From Rhizobium sp. (GTDB lineage Bacteria > Pseudomonadota > Alphaproteobacteria > Rhizobiales > Rhizobiaceae), in assembly GCA_002796995.1 (NCBI GenBank), contig PEKW01000008.1, forward strand, positions 380,241 to 444,240: DNA of 64,000 bases, given 5' to 3'. Below are positions 36,947 through 48,203 of this stretch, one piece after another. The notes under the pieces are model-generated. The model saw only the letters and a program-made list of their open reading frames with translations. It ran no database searches and was not told where the DNA came from. The position numbers and the translations under genes were made by a program. Position 1 is the first letter of the stretch. The number at the start of each line of letters is the position of its first letter.

Positions 36947-39900
36947 ATGGTCGCGAGCAAGAAAACCCGGAGAGAGCAGCAGTTCGAAAGCGCCCGCCGC
37001 ATTGCGGTGGCGAACGACGAGGCTTTCATCGATCCGGGAATCCTGTTCGGCCGCGCCAGCAATGACGACCTCGACATCTACACACCTGAAATGCTTGCCC
37101 TTTCTGCCGTTCGGGCGGCTGCGGACCTGGCGGCATGGGACGGCGAAACGCCGCGCATCACCATCGCCGCGGCCGATGACGTGACGCCGAACGGCGTGCC
37201 GGTCAGCATCCTGTCGATCGTCGATCACAACAAGGCCTTCCTCTATGATTCGGTCATGGGCGAGGTGACCAGCCTCTACCGCGACATCACCATGGCGATC
37301 CATCCGATCCTGTCGCTGGCACCCGGCGGCGAAATCAGCCTGTCCGCGCCGGAGCAGGAGCCGGAGGGAGCGATCCGCGTCAGCTACATGCAGATCCATC
37401 TCGCGCCGCTCAGCGCCGAACAGGCCCGGGCGCTCGAGGAGAATCTCGCCGACGTGCTGGCCAAGGTGAAGATGGCCTTTACCGACTGGAAGCCGATGCT
37501 CTCGCTGCTCGACGCGGCGATGCAGGAACTGTCGACCACCGTCGCGGGGCGCCGCAAGGCCGACCGCGACGAGGCGCTCGCCTTCCTCGACTGGCTGCGC
37601 AAGGATAATTTCACCTTCCTCGGCATGCGCGAATACATCTATTCGGGCGAAGGCGCCGACGCCAAGGTCGAGCGCAGCCTCGGCCAGGGGCTCGGCATCC
37701 TGTCCGATCCGGACGTGCTGGTGCTGAGGCAGGGCAAGCATGCGGTGACCACCACGCCGGAGATCCTCGCCTTCCTGCAGGGCCCGGACTTCCTCATCGT
37801 CACCAAGGCCAATGTGAAGTCGGTCGTGCATCGCCGCGCCTACATGGACTATGTCGGGGTGAAGCGCTTCGGCCCGGACGGCAAGGTGATCGGCGAACTG
37901 CGCATTGTCGGCCTGTTCACCGCCACCGCCTACACGCCGTCGGTCAACCAGATTCCGCTGCTGCGCGCCAAGGTCGAGAAGGTCATCAGCCATTTCGGCT
38001 TCGACCCGCAGAGCCATTCCGGCCGCATCCTCGAAAACACGCTGGAATCCTATCCGCGCGACGACCTGTTCCAGATCGACACCGAGCTGCTGGCCAAGTT
38101 CTGCGAACAGATCAACGACCTGGCGGAGCGGCCGCGCGTGCGCGTGCTGCCGCGCATCGACCAGTTCGACCGCTTCGTGTCGCTGATCGTCTACGTGCCG
38201 CGCGAAGACTACAACTCGATCGTGCGCGAGAAGATCGGCAACTATTTCAAGACCGTCTACGAGGGCCATGTCTCGGCCTATTACCCGGCCTTCCCCGAGG
38301 GCGGCGTGGCGCGCGTGCACATCATCATCGGCCGCTCGGAAGGCAGGACGCCGCGCATCGCCCAGGCGAGGCTCGAGGAAGCCGTGCGCGAAATCACCGC
38401 CCGCTGGGACGACCGCTTCGCCGCGCTCGCCGGCAGCGACGCACCGCGGATTTCCGTCACCCAGGCCTTCCAGGAGGCTTTCACCGCGCAGGACGCGGTC
38501 GAGGACCTGCGCCATATCGAGGCCTGCCTCGCCGGCGCGCCGGTCTCGATCGCCTTCCATGAGGTCGAGGGCGAAGACCATCCGCTGCTCTATCTGAAGA
38601 TCTTCCACGCCGGGGCGCATCTGCCGCTGTCGCGCCGGGTGCCGCTGCTCGAAAATCTCGGCTTCAACGTCATCAGCGAGCGCACCTTCGACATCGGCAT
38701 CGATGAAGGCACCGAACGCGAAGGTCTCGTCGTGCTGCACGATATGGAGCTGCAGGTGCAGGGCGGCCGCGCATTCGATATCGCCACCCAGGGCCGGATG
38801 CTCGAGGAAGCCTTCGTGCTGGCCTTTACCGGCACGCTCGACAACGACGCCTTCAACCGCCTCGTCATGGCCGCCGGCCTGACCGCCCGCCAGGCAAACG
38901 TGCTGCGCGCCTACGCCGCCCATCTGCGCCAGTGCGGCTTCGTCTACTCGCCGCGCCACATCGCCGACACGCTCTACAAGCATCCGGGCATCACCGCGTC
39001 GATCCTTTCGCTGTTCGAACTGACCTTCGATCCGAAGCTTTCCGACAAAGCCCGCCAGCGCAAGCAGGCGGACGCCCGCAGCGAGCTCGAGACGGCGCTC
39101 GCCTCGGTGCCGAGCCTCGACGAGGACCGAATCCTGCGCCGCTATCTCAACTCGGTCGAGGCGACGCTGCGCACCAATTACTTCCAGCCGGCCTATCGTA
39201 GCGGCCAACGCCCGATGCTGGCCTTCAAGTTCGATCCGCAGCGCCTTGAGGGCCTGCCGGAGCCGCGTCCGTTCCGCGAGATCTTCGTCTACGGCGTCGA
39301 GGTCGAGGGCGTACACCTGCGCTTCGGCAAGGTCGCCCGCGGCGGCCTGCGCTGGTCGGACCGCGCCCAGGATTACCGTACGGAAGTGCTGGGCCTGGTC
39401 AAGGCGCAGCAGGTGAAGAACGCCGTCATCGTGCCCGTCGGCGCCAAGGGCGGCTTCTTCCCCAAGCAGCTGCCGGTCGGCGGCAGCCGCGATGCCTGGC
39501 TCTCCGCCGGGACCGAAGCCTACAAGACCTATGTCACGACGATGCTGTCGATCACCGACAACATCGTCGGCGGAAAGATCGTGCCGCCGGCCGATACCGT
39601 ACGGCTCGACGAGGACGATCCCTATTTCGTCGTCGCCGCCGACAAGGGCACGGCGACCTTCTCCGACACCGCCAACGGCCTTGCCCAGGCGGCGGGCTTC
39701 TGGCTCGACGACGCCTTTGCATCCGGCGGCTCGGCCGGCTACGACCACAAGAAGATGGGCATCACGGCGCGCGGCGCCTGGGAGGCGGTCAAGCGCCACT
39801 TCCGCGAAATGAACATCGACATCCAGACGACGCCCTTCACCGTCGCCGGCGTCGGCGACATGTCGGGCGACGTGTTCGGCAACGGCATGCTGCTATCGGA

Positions 39901-41734
39901 GAAGATCCGGCTGGTCGCCGCCTTCGATCACCGCGACATCTTCATCGACCCCGATCCGGACATGGCCGCCTCCTTCCGCGAGCGCAAGCGCATGTTCGCC
40001 CTGCCGCGCTCCAGCTGGCAGGACTATGACAGGAAGCTGCTGTCGAAGGGCGGCATGATCATTTCGCGCGCGGAGAAATCCGTGACGCTGACGCCCGAGG
40101 CCGCCGCCGCGATCGGCCTGGACAGGACGGTGGCAACGCCGTTCGACATCATGAACGCCATCCTCAAGGCCCCGGTCGATCTTCTGTGGTTCGGCGGCAT
40201 CGGTACCTATATCAAGGCGGCCGAGGAGGCTGACGCCGATGTCGGCGACCGCGCCAATGACGCCATCCGCGTCACCGGCCCGGAAGTGCGCGCCAAGGTG
40301 ATCGGCGAGGGCGCCAATCTCGGCGTCACCCAGAAGGGCCGCATCGCCTATGCCCTGAGCGGCGGACGGCTGAACTCCGACGCCATCGACAACTCGGCCG
40401 GCGTCAACTCCTCCGACGTCGAGGTCAACATCAAGATCGCCCTTTCCCCGGCGCTCGCCGACCAGCGGCTGACCCGCGACAAGCGCGACAAGCTGCTCTC
40501 CGAGATGACCGACGAGGTGGCGGCGCTCGTGCTGCGCAACAACTATCTGCAGTCGCTGGCGATCTCGCTCACCGAGCGCAAGGGCGCCGTCAATCGCGAG
40601 GAACTTGGGCGGTTGATGAGCTATCTGGAAGAGCTCGGCCGGCTGAACCGCAAGGTGGAGGTCCTGCCCGACAACGCGACGCTCGCCGACCGCTATACCG
40701 CGGGCAAGGCGCTGACGCGTCCCGAGATCGGCGTGTTGCTCTCCTATGCCAAGCTGGTGCTGTTCGACCAGCTGGTCGCCTCCGACCTGCCGGACGATCC
40801 CTATTGCCAGAGCGCACTCACCAACTACTTCCCCGCCCGCATGCGCAAGACCTATGCCGCGGATATTGCCAGCCATCGCCTGCATCGCGAGATCATCGCG
40901 ACCGTGCTGGCAAACCATGTCATCAACCGCGGCGGCCCGGCCTTCATCGCCACCGTCGGTGACGCCACGGGCGCTACCCCTGAAAAGATCGTCAAGGCGG
41001 CATTGATCACCCGCGACGGGCTGCAGCTTCCGGCCATCTGGGAGAAGATCGACGCGCTCGACGCCAAGATCCCCGGCGAGACGCAGAACCGGCTGCATGC
41101 CATCGTCGCCCGCGTCTATGCCGGCGTCACCCGCCTGCTGGTCGAGACCGGCATGGCGACCGGCGACCTGTCCGAGGCGCTGGCGCGCCTGAAGGCCGCG
41201 GTCAAAGCCTCGAAGCAGGCATTCGGCTCCGCCCTGCCCGCCAATCTCCGCGTCATGTTCCAGCATGAGGTCGCGGACCTCGTCGACGCCGGATCGCCGG
41301 CGGAGATCGCTGAGGAAGTGGTCGGCCTCCTGGCGCTGCTGCTGGTGCCGGAGGTGATGCAGATCGCCGCGCGCACCGGAGCGCCACTCGCCCGCGTCAT
41401 CGAAGGTTACTTCGCCGTGTCGGACGCCTTCCGCATCGACCGCATTCTGGCCGCCGGCAGCCGCATCGTCAGCGGCGACCATTACGAAAGCCTGGCGCTC
41501 GCCCGCAGCATCGACCAGATCGCCGCGGCGCGGCGCAACATCGTGGTATCGGCCTTTGCCCATCACGGACGGGAGAAGCAGCCGGTTCATGCCTGGCTGT
41601 CGACCCAGCGGCATCGGGCCGAACGGCTCGGCAGCGAGCTGGCGGCACTGAGCGAAACCGGCGAGACCAGCCTGGCGAAGATCGCGGTCGCCGCCGGCCT
41701 GCTCAGCGATCTTGCGAACAACGGGACAAAGTGA
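36947..41734 (+). CDS. gdhB: NAD-specific glutamate dehydrogenase, large (180 kDa) class
   Basis: This 1595-residue enzyme of the large bacterial NAD-GDH class oxidises glutamate to 2-oxoglutarate and ammonium, mainly in catabolism. The N-terminal half (about 1-700) holds the ACT-like regulatory segments of this class. The catalytic core includes GKVARGGLRWSDRAQDYRTE and VPVGAKGGFF (about residues 790-850), and the nucleotide-binding region contains VIGEGANLGVTQKGRI. A GGAGGG ribosome site lies at 36933-36938. The downstream MFS gene starts within 40 bases of its stop. Confidence 0.97.
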   Translation: MVASKKTRREQQFESARRIAVANDEAFIDPGILFGRASNDDLDIYTPEMLALSAVRAAADLAAWDGETPRITIAAADDVTPNGVPVSILSIVDHNKAFLYDSVMGEVTSLYRDITMAIHPILSLAPGGEISLSAPEQEPEGAIRVSYMQIHLAPLSAEQARALEENLADVLAKVKMAFTDWKPMLSLLDAAMQELSTTVAGRRKADRDEALAFLDWLRKDNFTFLGMREYIYSGEGADAKVERSLGQGLGILSDPDVLVLRQGKHAVTTTPEILAFLQGPDFLIVTKANVKSVVHRRAYMDYVGVKRFGPDGKVIGELRIVGLFTATAYTPSVNQIPLLRAKVEKVISHFGFDPQSHSGRILENTLESYPRDDLFQIDTELLAKFCEQINDLAERPRVRVLPRIDQFDRFVSLIVYVPREDYNSIVREKIGNYFKTVYEGHVSAYYPAFPEGGVARVHIIIGRSEGRTPRIAQARLEEAVREITARWDDRFAALAGSDAPRISVTQAFQEAFTAQDAVEDLRHIEACLAGAPVSIAFHEVEGEDHPLLYLKIFHAGAHLPLSRRVPLLENLGFNVISERTFDIGIDEGTEREGLVVLHDMELQVQGGRAFDIATQGRMLEEAFVLAFTGTLDNDAFNRLVMAAGLTARQANVLRAYAAHLRQCGFVYSPRHIADTLYKHPGITASILSLFELTFDPKLSDKARQRKQADARSELETALASVPSLDEDRILRRYLNSVEATLRTNYFQPAYRSGQRPMLAFKFDPQRLEGLPEPRPFREIFVYGVEVEGVHLRFGKVARGGLRWSDRAQDYRTEVLGLVKAQQVKNAVIVPVGAKGGFFPKQLPVGGSRDAWLSAGTEAYKTYVTTMLSITDNIVGGKIVPPADTVRLDEDDPYFVVAADKGTATFSDTANGLAQAAGFWLDDAFASGGSAGYDHKKMGITARGAWEAVKRHFREMNIDIQTTPFTVAGVGDMSGDVFGNGMLLSEKIRLVAAFDHRDIFIDPDPDMAASFRERKRMFALPRSSWQDYDRKLLSKGGMIISRAEKSVTLTPEAAAAIGLDRTVATPFDIMNAILKAPVDLLWFGGIGTYIKAAEEADADVGDRANDAIRVTGPEVRAKVIGEGANLGVTQKGRIAYALSGGRLNSDAIDNSAGVNSSDVEVNIKIALSPALADQRLTRDKRDKLLSEMTDEVAALVLRNNYLQSLAISLTERKGAVNREELGRLMSYLEELGRLNRKVEVLPDNATLADRYTAGKALTRPEIGVLLSYAKLVLFDQLVASDLPDDPYCQSALTNYFPARMRKTYAADIASHRLHREIIATVLANHVINRGGPAFIATVGDATGATPEKIVKAALITRDGLQLPAIWEKIDALDAKIPGETQNRLHAIVARVYAGVTRLLVETGMATGDLSEALARLKAAVKASKQAFGSALPANLRVMFQHEVADLVDAGSPAEIAEEVVGLLALLLVPEVMQIAARTGAPLARVIEGYFAVSDAFRIDRILAAGSRIVSGDHYESLALARSIDQIAAARRNIVVSAFAHHGREKQPVHAWLSTQRHRAERLGSELAALSETGETSLAKIAVAAGLLSDLANNGTK

Positions 41735-41771
41735 CAGTCTCCGCCTCGATCGATCGGGGAAGGGACCTTGC

Positions 41772-43181
41772 GTGACGAACATGGCGGATGCGGCGGGGGC
41801 GCCCCGCGGCGAAGGAATTTATAGCCGCGGCGTGGTGGGTTGGATGCTGTTCGACTGGGCGGCCCAGCCCTTCTTCACCGTCATCACCACCTTCATCTTC
41901 GGCCCCTACTTCGTCTCGCGCATGACCAGCGATCCGATCGCCGCCCAGGCGACCTGGAGCAATATGGCGACGATCTCCTCGGTCATCATCGCCGTGCTGT
42001 CACCGATCCTCGGCTCGATCGCCGACGAATCCGGCTCACGAAAGCCGTGGATCGCCTTCTTCGCGACGATCAAGATCGCCGCCCTCTGCCTGCTCTGGAC
42101 GGCCGCCCCCGGCTCCTCGGTCGCCTTCATCGTCCTGCTCATGGTTCTCGCCACGACATCCGCGGAATTCTCGATCGTCTTCAACGACTCGATGATGACC
42201 CGGCTGATCGGCCAGAAGGACGTCGGCCGCGTGTCCAACATCGCCTGGGGCATGGGCTATCTCGGCGGCATGATCGTGCTGATCAGCGTCGTCATGTTCA
42301 TCGCCGCGAGCCCGGAAACCGGCAAGACCATCCTCGGCACCACGCCGCTTTTCGGGCTCGATCCGGCGACCGGCGAGGATGCCCGCATCACCGGGCCGAT
42401 CTCGGCCCTGTGGTATCTGGTCTTCATCCTGCCCATGTTCTTCTTCACGCCCGACGCCACCCGCGGCAAGCCGCTTGCCACGGCGGTGCGCTCCGGGCTC
42501 GGAGAGCTCGGCAGCACGCTCCGGGAGCTGAAGCACAAGCCGGGCGTCTTCCGGTTCCTCGTCGGCCGCATGATCTACCAGGACGGCGTCAATGGCCTGC
42601 TGACGCTGGGCGGCATCTTCGCCGCTGCGATGTTCGGCTGGCATACGATGGAAATCGGCATCTACGGCATCATCCTCAACGTCATCGCCATCTTCGGCTG
42701 CGTGGCGGCGAGCTCGCTCGATCGCTGGCTCGGCTCGAAATTCGTCGTGGTGCTGGCGCTGCTGCTGCTGCTGACCGCGACGCTCGGCATGATCTCGACT
42801 GGACCGGACTTCACGCTCTTCGGGTTGATCAGCCTGCCCATCGCGACCACCGACGGCCTCTTCTCCACCCCGGCGGAAAAGGCCTATATCCTCTACGGCC
42901 TGCTGATCGGCATTTCCTTCGGGCCGGTGCAGGCCTCCTCTCGCTCCTACCTGGCGCGCAGCGTCAGCCCCGCGGAGGCGGGACGCTATTTCGGCATCTA
43001 CGCGCTCTCCGGCCGCGCCACGAGTTTCATGGCGACGCTTTCCTTCTCGCTGCTCACCTATTGGACGGGGTCGGCGCGCATCGGCATGGCGAGCCTGATC
43101 GTCTTCCTCCTGGGCGGCCTGCTGATCCTGCTGAAGACGCCCTACCCGGCGGCCCATCCGGCAAAGCCGCTCGGAGCATGA
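41772..43181 (+). CDS. MFS transporter, Atg22/UMF1-like
   Basis: This 469-residue major facilitator is of the Atg22-like (UMF1) group, with [25 protein letters not shown] at the N terminus and about twelve hydrophobic helices. The signature region [13 protein letters not shown] lies in the loop after helix 2. The GTG at 41772 lies about seven bases past a GGGGAAGGGA ribosome site and is preferred. ATG 41781 or a longer start overlapping the dehydrogenase stop are alternatives. The substrate is unknown; co-transcription with the glutamate dehydrogenase hints at amino-acid export or uptake. Confidence 0.86.
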   Translation: MTNMADAAGAPRGEGIYSRGVVGWMLFDWAAQPFFTVITTFIFGPYFVSRMTSDPIAAQATWSNMATISSVIIAVLSPILGSIADESGSRKPWIAFFATIKIAALCLLWTAAPGSSVAFIVLLMVLATTSAEFSIVFNDSMMTRLIGQKDVGRVSNIAWGMGYLGGMIVLISVVMFIAASPETGKTILGTTPLFGLDPATGEDARITGPISALWYLVFILPMFFFTPDATRGKPLATAVRSGLGELGSTLRELKHKPGVFRFLVGRMIYQDGVNGLLTLGGIFAAAMFGWHTMEIGIYGIILNVIAIFGCVAASSLDRWLGSKFVVVLALLLLLTATLGMISTGPDFTLFGLISLPIATTDGLFSTPAEKAYILYGLLIGISFGPVQASSRSYLARSVSPAEAGRYFGIYALSGRATSFMATLSFSLLTYWTGSARIGMASLIVFLLGGLLILLKTPYPAAHPAKPLGA

Positions 43182-43206
43182 AAAAAGGCCCGGTTTCCCG
43201 GGCCTT
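43181..43206 (-). terminator. Intrinsic terminator of purH
   Basis: The stem AAGGCCCGG (43185-43193) / CCGGGCCTT (43198-43206) has a TTTC loop. On the minus strand it runs into TTTTTT, 28 bases past the purH stop. It may also stop rightward transcripts of the MFS gene, although fewer T residues follow on that side. Confidence 0.9.
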
Positions 43207-43233
43207 CTGCTTGCTCAACGAAACGATCCGCGA

Positions 43234-44850
43234 TCAGTGGCGGAAATGGCGAATGCCGGTGAAGACCATCGCCACATTGTGCGCGTCGGCAGCGGCGATG
43301 ACTTCGGCATCGCGCATCGACCCGCCCGGCTGAATGACGGCGGTGGCGCCAGCGGCGATTGCCGCGAGCAGGCCGTCGGCGAAGGGATAGAAGGCTTCCG
43401 ATGCGACGGCCGAGCCCCTGGTCAGCGGTTCGGCGAGGCCGAGCGCCTTGGCCGCATCCTCGGCCTTCAGCGCCGCGATGCGGGCGGAGTCGACACGGCT
43501 CATCTGGCCGGCGCCGATGCCGGCCGTCTGGCCGTCCTTCGCGTAGATGACGGCGTTCGACTTGACGTGCTTGGCGATCTTGAATGCGAACTTCATGTCT
43601 TCCAGCTCGGTTGCCGTCGGGGCACGCTTGGTGACCACCTTGAGCTCGAGGTCCTCGACCATGACATTGTCGCGCGACTGGACGAGCAGGCCGCCGGAAA
43701 CCGTCTTGGCGACGATGCCGCGGGCGCGCGGGTCGGGAAGCGCGCCAGTGGTCAGCAGCCGCAGGTTCGGCTTGGCGGCGATGATCGCCCTAGCCTCGTC
43801 GGTGACCGAGGGTGCGATGATCACTTCGGTGAACAGCTTGACGATTTCCTCGGCGGTTGCCGCGTCGAGCATCTGGTTGAGCGCGATGATGCCGCCGAAG
43901 GCCGAGGTGGAATCGCAGGCCAGCGCCCGCTTGTAGGCCTCCACCAGGCTCGGGCCGGTGGCCACGCCGCAAGGATTGGCATGCTTGATGATCGCGCAGG
44001 CCGGGCCGTTTTCGGCCGGGAACTCGGCGACGAGCTCGAAGGCGGCGTCGGTGTCGTTGATATTGTTGTAGGAAAGCTGCTTGCCCTGCAGCAGGGTCGC
44101 GGTGGCAACCCCCGGGCGCTGGTCGCCGGTGACATAGAAGCCGGCACTCTGGTGCGGGTTTTCGCCGTAGCGCATGGCTTCCTTGAGCGAGCCACCGATG
44201 GCGCGATACTGCGGCATGTCGATCGACAGGGCCTCCGCAAACCAGTTGGAGATCACCGCGTCATAGGCAGCCGTGCGGGCGAAGGCCTTGGCGGCGAACT
44301 GCTGGCGGAGTGCATAGGTCGTCTGGCAATCGTCGGCCTTCAGGGCGTCGAGCAGCGCCGGATAGTCCGACGGATCGGTCAGCACGGTGACATAGGCGTG
44401 GTTCTTGGCCGAGGCGCGGATCATCGCCGGGCCGCCGATGTCGATGTTTTCGACAGTGGTCGGATAGTCGCCGCCGGCGGCGCGTACTTCCTCGAACGGG
44501 TAGAGATTGATGACCGAGAGGTCGATCGCCTCGATTCCGTGCAAGCGCATCGCTTCCGCATGCTCGGCGTCGTCACGGATCGCCAGAAGGCCGCCATGCA
44601 CATTGGGATGCAGGGTCTTGACGCGGCCGTCCATGATTTCCGGGAAGCCCGTGACGTCGGAGACGTCGGTAACCGGCAGTCCGGCTGCGGCGATCGCCTT
44701 GTGCGTACCGCCGGTGGACAGCAGGCGAACGCCCATGGCGTTCAGCGCGGCTGCCAGCTCCACGATACCACTCTTGTCGGACACCGACAGCAGGGCCGTG
44801 CGGATTTTGACGCGGTCGGGAACGGGAATTTTCTTGGATGCGACGGCCAT
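43234..44850 (-). CDS. purH: Bifunctional AICAR transformylase/IMP cyclohydrolase PurH
   Basis: This 538-residue enzyme performs the last two steps of purine synthesis. The N-terminal IMP cyclohydrolase domain has [39 protein letters not shown] and [15 protein letters not shown]. The C-terminal AICAR transformylase domain includes LRYGENPHQ-like [25 protein letters not shown] and the SDAFYPF-like EAFYPFADG near the end. Met at 44850 gives the normal N terminus; the open frame extends to 44922. It follows the heparinase-like gene by about 96 bp. Confidence 0.97.
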   Translation of the reverse strand: MAVASKKIPVPDRVKIRTALLSVSDKSGIVELAAALNAMGVRLLSTGGTHKAIAAAGLPVTDVSDVTGFPEIMDGRVKTLHPNVHGGLLAIRDDAEHAEAMRLHGIEAIDLSVINLYPFEEVRAAGGDYPTTVENIDIGGPAMIRASAKNHAYVTVLTDPSDYPALLDALKADDCQTTYALRQQFAAKAFARTAAYDAVISNWFAEALSIDMPQYRAIGGSLKEAMRYGENPHQSAGFYVTGDQRPGVATATLLQGKQLSYNNINDTDAAFELVAEFPAENGPACAIIKHANPCGVATGPSLVEAYKRALACDSTSAFGGIIALNQMLDAATAEEIVKLFTEVIIAPSVTDEARAIIAAKPNLRLLTTGALPDPRARGIVAKTVSGGLLVQSRDNVMVEDLELKVVTKRAPTATELEDMKFAFKIAKHVKSNAVIYAKDGQTAGIGAGQMSRVDSARIAALKAEDAAKALGLAEPLTRGSAVASEAFYPFADGLLAAIAAGATAVIQPGGSMRDAEVIAAADAHNVAMVFTGIRHFRH

Positions 44851-44946
44851 GGTTCTGCTCCGATCTGATCTGCCGCGCCGCTTGAGATGGGAGATCGCGA
44901 GCGCGATGCCGCCGCCTAGCACAGCTTCCCCGCCGATGGAACAGTT

Positions 44947-46626
44947 CTATGCGTGATGGGCGAGAAACCAGCGTATTTCCGGCCCCTGGAAGGCGATCTC
45001 CAGCTGGTTCGACGGCCGCACACCCGATGCATCGGCGAAGAACACGTCCTCGCCGATCACCAGTTCGCCCGAGGGGATGGAAAAGGTCCAGCTCTCGCCA
45101 TCCGGCGCCAGCATGCGGACCTTGCGATCGTCGACGCGCTCAAGCGTGATGGCCGGATGGATATGGAAGCGGGCGACCGCCGGCTCCGGTGGCGGCTCGG
45201 TCGAGGGCGTACCGTCGGATTTGAGGAAACGGTCGCGCCCGGCGATCTTGTTGCCCGCCTCGTTGACGCGGATCTCGCGCTCGTGCAGCACGCCGAACTT
45301 TGCCAGATAGCCGTCATGGCTGACGCAGAGGCGGTCGCTCGCATCCGGGCCGGTCTGGCGCGACACGTCGACCTTGCTGACGCCAGCGATCATGACCGGG
45401 CCGAGATAATCGGATTCGGAGAAGCGCGCCGACGAGGCCGTGCCGATGCAGACGGTCGAATGCGCGGCGGTCGTGCGCGCCAGTTGCCTCAGCTTTTCGC
45501 CGGCAAAGCGCGGCGAGCCACTGTTGATGATGAAGCGGTGGCGGCCGGAGGATAGCTCGAAGGAGAGACAGCCGGCATGAGCCGTGCGGGACAGATCTGA
45601 CGAGATGGGCAGGCCGGTATCGACCAGCAGCACCGTGCCGCCCGCCGTCATGCGGTGATACTGCGAATGGGGCAGGGCCTTGAAGGGCTGTCCGGCCGTT
45701 TCGTCATAGCGCAGCACCGACATGAGATCATTGGCAAGCGTCGAGCTTGCGCCGTTGAACAGGGCGAGATCGCCGCTCTGATGGCGGAAGAAGCGGATGG
45801 CCGGATACATGCGGTCGATCGCCGGGATCAGCTTCACCGGCACGTCATGGCCGAGATTGATATAGGTCTGCCGGAGCGGCAGAAGATCGAACAGCAGTTC
45901 GACGGCGGCCTGTGGATTGCGCGACACATGCCCGCCATCCGGCAGGATCTGCCGGTCGATCTCGCGATTGAGATCGCGCGCCGCCCGCCGGATACGCGAG
46001 GCGCGCGTTTCCATTGAGATCGACGCCATGGCGAGCGCGATGCGCAGTCTGAGTCGCGGCAGGCCGGCCGGCGCGTGCCGGGCGCAGCGCCTGAGATAGC
46101 GGACCTGGAAGGACAGGCTCGACAGGAAACGCTTGTAGAAGCCGCTGTCGGCATCCTGCAGCACCACGGTGGAGTGCGAGAGCCAGGCGATGATGCGCTG
46201 GGCCATCACATCGGCTTCCCAGGCCACGCCGCCGATCCGCGAGCCGTGCAGCTCGATCCAGTCGTCGACGATGGCGCGGGCATTGGCGCAGGCCTGCTCG
46301 CTCTTGTCGGACCGGATATGGCGCAGCCAGGAGAAGGCATGAAGCCGGATGGCGAAATGGTGGGACGGCAGTTCCAGCAGGAAGGGCGACTGGTTGCCGG
46401 CATCGAGCACCCGCCCGGCCAGCGGAAAACGTCCCTCGTAGATCTCTTCGGCGACGAAGGGATCGATGGCGCGCAGGTCGGTCGGCGCGACGATCAGCCG
46501 GCCGGACGCCGCACCGGGAAGACCGATCGCCATGGCGCGCGGCAGAGCCAGGCCTCGGACGAACCGACGCCAGGTTTCCGCGATATAGAGATAGGCCAGC
46601 CTCTGGCGTAGCGTCAGTCGCATCAT
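44947..46626 (-). CDS. Heparinase II/III family protein
   Basis: This 559-residue protein has an N-terminal all-helical (alpha/alpha toroid-like) region with WLRHIRSDKSEQACANARAIVDDWI. The C-terminal beta-rich half includes YHRMTAGGTVLLVDTG and RTTAAHSTVCIG, matching the heparinase II/III-like fold. No signal peptide is seen. Conserved rhizobial relatives sit beside rsmB and purH, but their substrate is unknown. Start choice is uncertain: 46626 begins at the conserved MMRLTLRQRL, while ATG 46776 with GAGGGA just before it would add 50 Arg/Asp-rich residues. Confidence 0.82.
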   Translation of the reverse strand: MMRLTLRQRLAYLYIAETWRRFVRGLALPRAMAIGLPGAASGRLIVAPTDLRAIDPFVAEEIYEGRFPLAGRVLDAGNQSPFLLELPSHHFAIRLHAFSWLRHIRSDKSEQACANARAIVDDWIELHGSRIGGVAWEADVMAQRIIAWLSHSTVVLQDADSGFYKRFLSSLSFQVRYLRRCARHAPAGLPRLRLRIALAMASISMETRASRIRRAARDLNREIDRQILPDGGHVSRNPQAAVELLFDLLPLRQTYINLGHDVPVKLIPAIDRMYPAIRFFRHQSGDLALFNGASSTLANDLMSVLRYDETAGQPFKALPHSQYHRMTAGGTVLLVDTGLPISSDLSRTAHAGCLSFELSSGRHRFIINSGSPRFAGEKLRQLARTTAAHSTVCIGTASSARFSESDYLGPVMIAGVSKVDVSRQTGPDASDRLCVSHDGYLAKFGVLHEREIRVNEAGNKIAGRDRFLKSDGTPSTEPPPEPAVARFHIHPAITLERVDDRKVRMLAPDGESWTFSIPSGELVIGEDVFFADASGVRPSNQLEIAFQGPEIRWFLAHHA

Positions 46627-46811
46627 CTTCCCAAGCCGTGGCACTGGATCCCGTCCAGCGCGGACGCCGCTTGCGGCTGTCCTGCCTTGATCCGTTCCGT
46701 CGTCTGCCTCGATGACCGGGTCCGGCCCGTCAACACGTCGCCGCAACACCCGATCGATGAGCCGGCGAGTGTGCATTCCCTCAAAGTCTAACAATTCTAG
46801 TGAAATTTCCG

Positions 46812-48203
46812 TTAAATTTTAGCGATGACGCACGCATAAAAACCGTCGAGCCCACCCGCGTCGGCGAGCATGGCCGGGGTGGTGCGGAACTCGCCGAGCG
46901 GAGTGATGGCTTCCTCCAGCCCGGGCCAGTCGGCGGCGTCGATCGCGACGCGACGATAATCGGGGCTGTCGGCAAGCACGCGCGCGACCATGTCCTCGCC
47001 CTCGAGCGGATCGAGCGAGCAGTTGGAAAACACCACGACGCCGCCCGGGCCGACCAGGGTCAGCGTGTGGCGCAGCAGCTTTTCCTGGAGTTCGGCAAGC
47101 TTGGTGATGTCCGCCGGTCCCTTGGTCCAGGGCACGTCCGGATGACGGCGCATCGTGCCGGTCGACGAGCAGGGGGCATCGAGCAGGATGGCGTCGAAGG
47201 GCTTTTCGGGGTAAAAGTCGAGCAGGCTAGCCAGCACGCAATCGGCCTTGAGACCGAGACGGGCCAGATTGCCTTCGAGCCGCTTCAGGCGCGATTGGGA
47301 TTGCTCGACGGCGGTCACCTCGGCACCCATGGCGATCAGCTGTGCGGTCTTGCCGCCCGGCGCGGCACAGAGATCCGCCACGCGTTTGCCGCTGATGTCG
47401 CCGAACAGGCGGGCCGGGATGGCGGCTGCCGCATCCTGCACCCACCAGGCGCCGTCGTCGAAGCCTTCGAGCGTAGGGATCGCACCACGGAACTTTTCCA
47501 GGCGTACGCTGCCGGTCGGCAGAACCTTGCCGTTCAGCCTGTCGGCCCAGACCTGCGCATCCTGCTTGACGGTCAAATCGATCGCCGCCGGCTGCAGCTG
47601 CGCTTCGGCAATGGCGAGCGCGGCGTCGCGGCCGTAGACGGCCGTCAGCCGGTCGAGGAACCAGGCAGGCAGGCAGGGCAGGGCGTCGACCGATTGAAGC
47701 AATGCTTCCTTTTCGCGGCCGATGCGGCGCAGCAGGGCGTTGACGAGCTTGGCGAAACGCCGACTGCGCGGATCGCGGTTGGACTGTTCGACCGCGAGAT
47801 CGACGGCGGAATGATCCGGCACGTCGAGATAGAGCATCTGCGCGGCCGCGACGATCAAGAGGTGCTTGAGCGAACGGGCACCCTCCGGCAGCGGTGTGTC
47901 GAGCAGGCTGTCGAGGATCGCCTCGATGCGCGGCAGATGGCGAAGCGCGCTGTGAAGAATGGCGCGAACCAGGGAGCGGTCGGCCTCGGAGAGTTCCCGA
48001 ATCGCCGGATTGCCGTGCTCGGCGTCCAGCATGCCGTCGAGCGGCGTCTTCTTATCGACCACGGCGCCGAGGATCTTGGTCGCGGCAATGCGCGCATCCA
48101 GACCGGCCTTCGGTTCAGGAACAGGCCGATAGCTGCGCCCGGCTGGCCGGGCCGGTTTTGCGTTTCTGGATTTTCCGCGCGATTCGTCGTCGGTCAAGAC
48201 CAT
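46812..48203 (-). CDS. rsmB: 16S rRNA (cytosine-967-C5)-methyltransferase RsmB family
   Basis: This 463-residue protein has an N-terminal NusB-like domain ([20 protein letters not shown]...). The C-terminal SAM methyltransferase domain carries [16 protein letters not shown], the catalytic Cys in [15 protein letters not shown] and the second Cys in [10 protein letters not shown]. Met at 48203 is used; it overlaps the htpX stop by 10 bp. A longer frame lies inside htpX. It is followed by the heparinase-like gene, a common rhizobial order. Confidence 0.92.
   Translation of the reverse strand: MVLTDDESRGKSRNAKPARPAGRSYRPVPEPKAGLDARIAATKILGAVVDKKTPLDGMLDAEHGNPAIRELSEADRSLVRAILHSALRHLPRIEAILDSLLDTPLPEGARSLKHLLIVAAAQMLYLDVPDHSAVDLAVEQSNRDPRSRRFAKLVNALLRRIGREKEALLQSVDALPCLPAWFLDRLTAVYGRDAALAIAEAQLQPAAIDLTVKQDAQVWADRLNGKVLPTGSVRLEKFRGAIPTLEGFDDGAWWVQDAAAAIPARLFGDISGKRVADLCAAPGGKTAQLIAMGAEVTAVEQSQSRLKRLEGNLARLGLKADCVLASLLDFYPEKPFDAILLDAPCSSTGTMRRHPDVPWTKGPADITKLAELQEKLLRHTLTLVGPGGVVVFSNCSLDPLEGEDMVARVLADSPDYRRVAIDAADWPGLEEAITPLGEFRTTPAMLADAGGLDGFYACVIAKI

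Noticed and set aside
36899-39799. 966-codon minus-strand open frame antisense to the glutamate dehydrogenase
   Set aside because: It is a shadow of third-position GC bias, rich in Arg/Ala/Gly/Asp/His and without recognisable domains.
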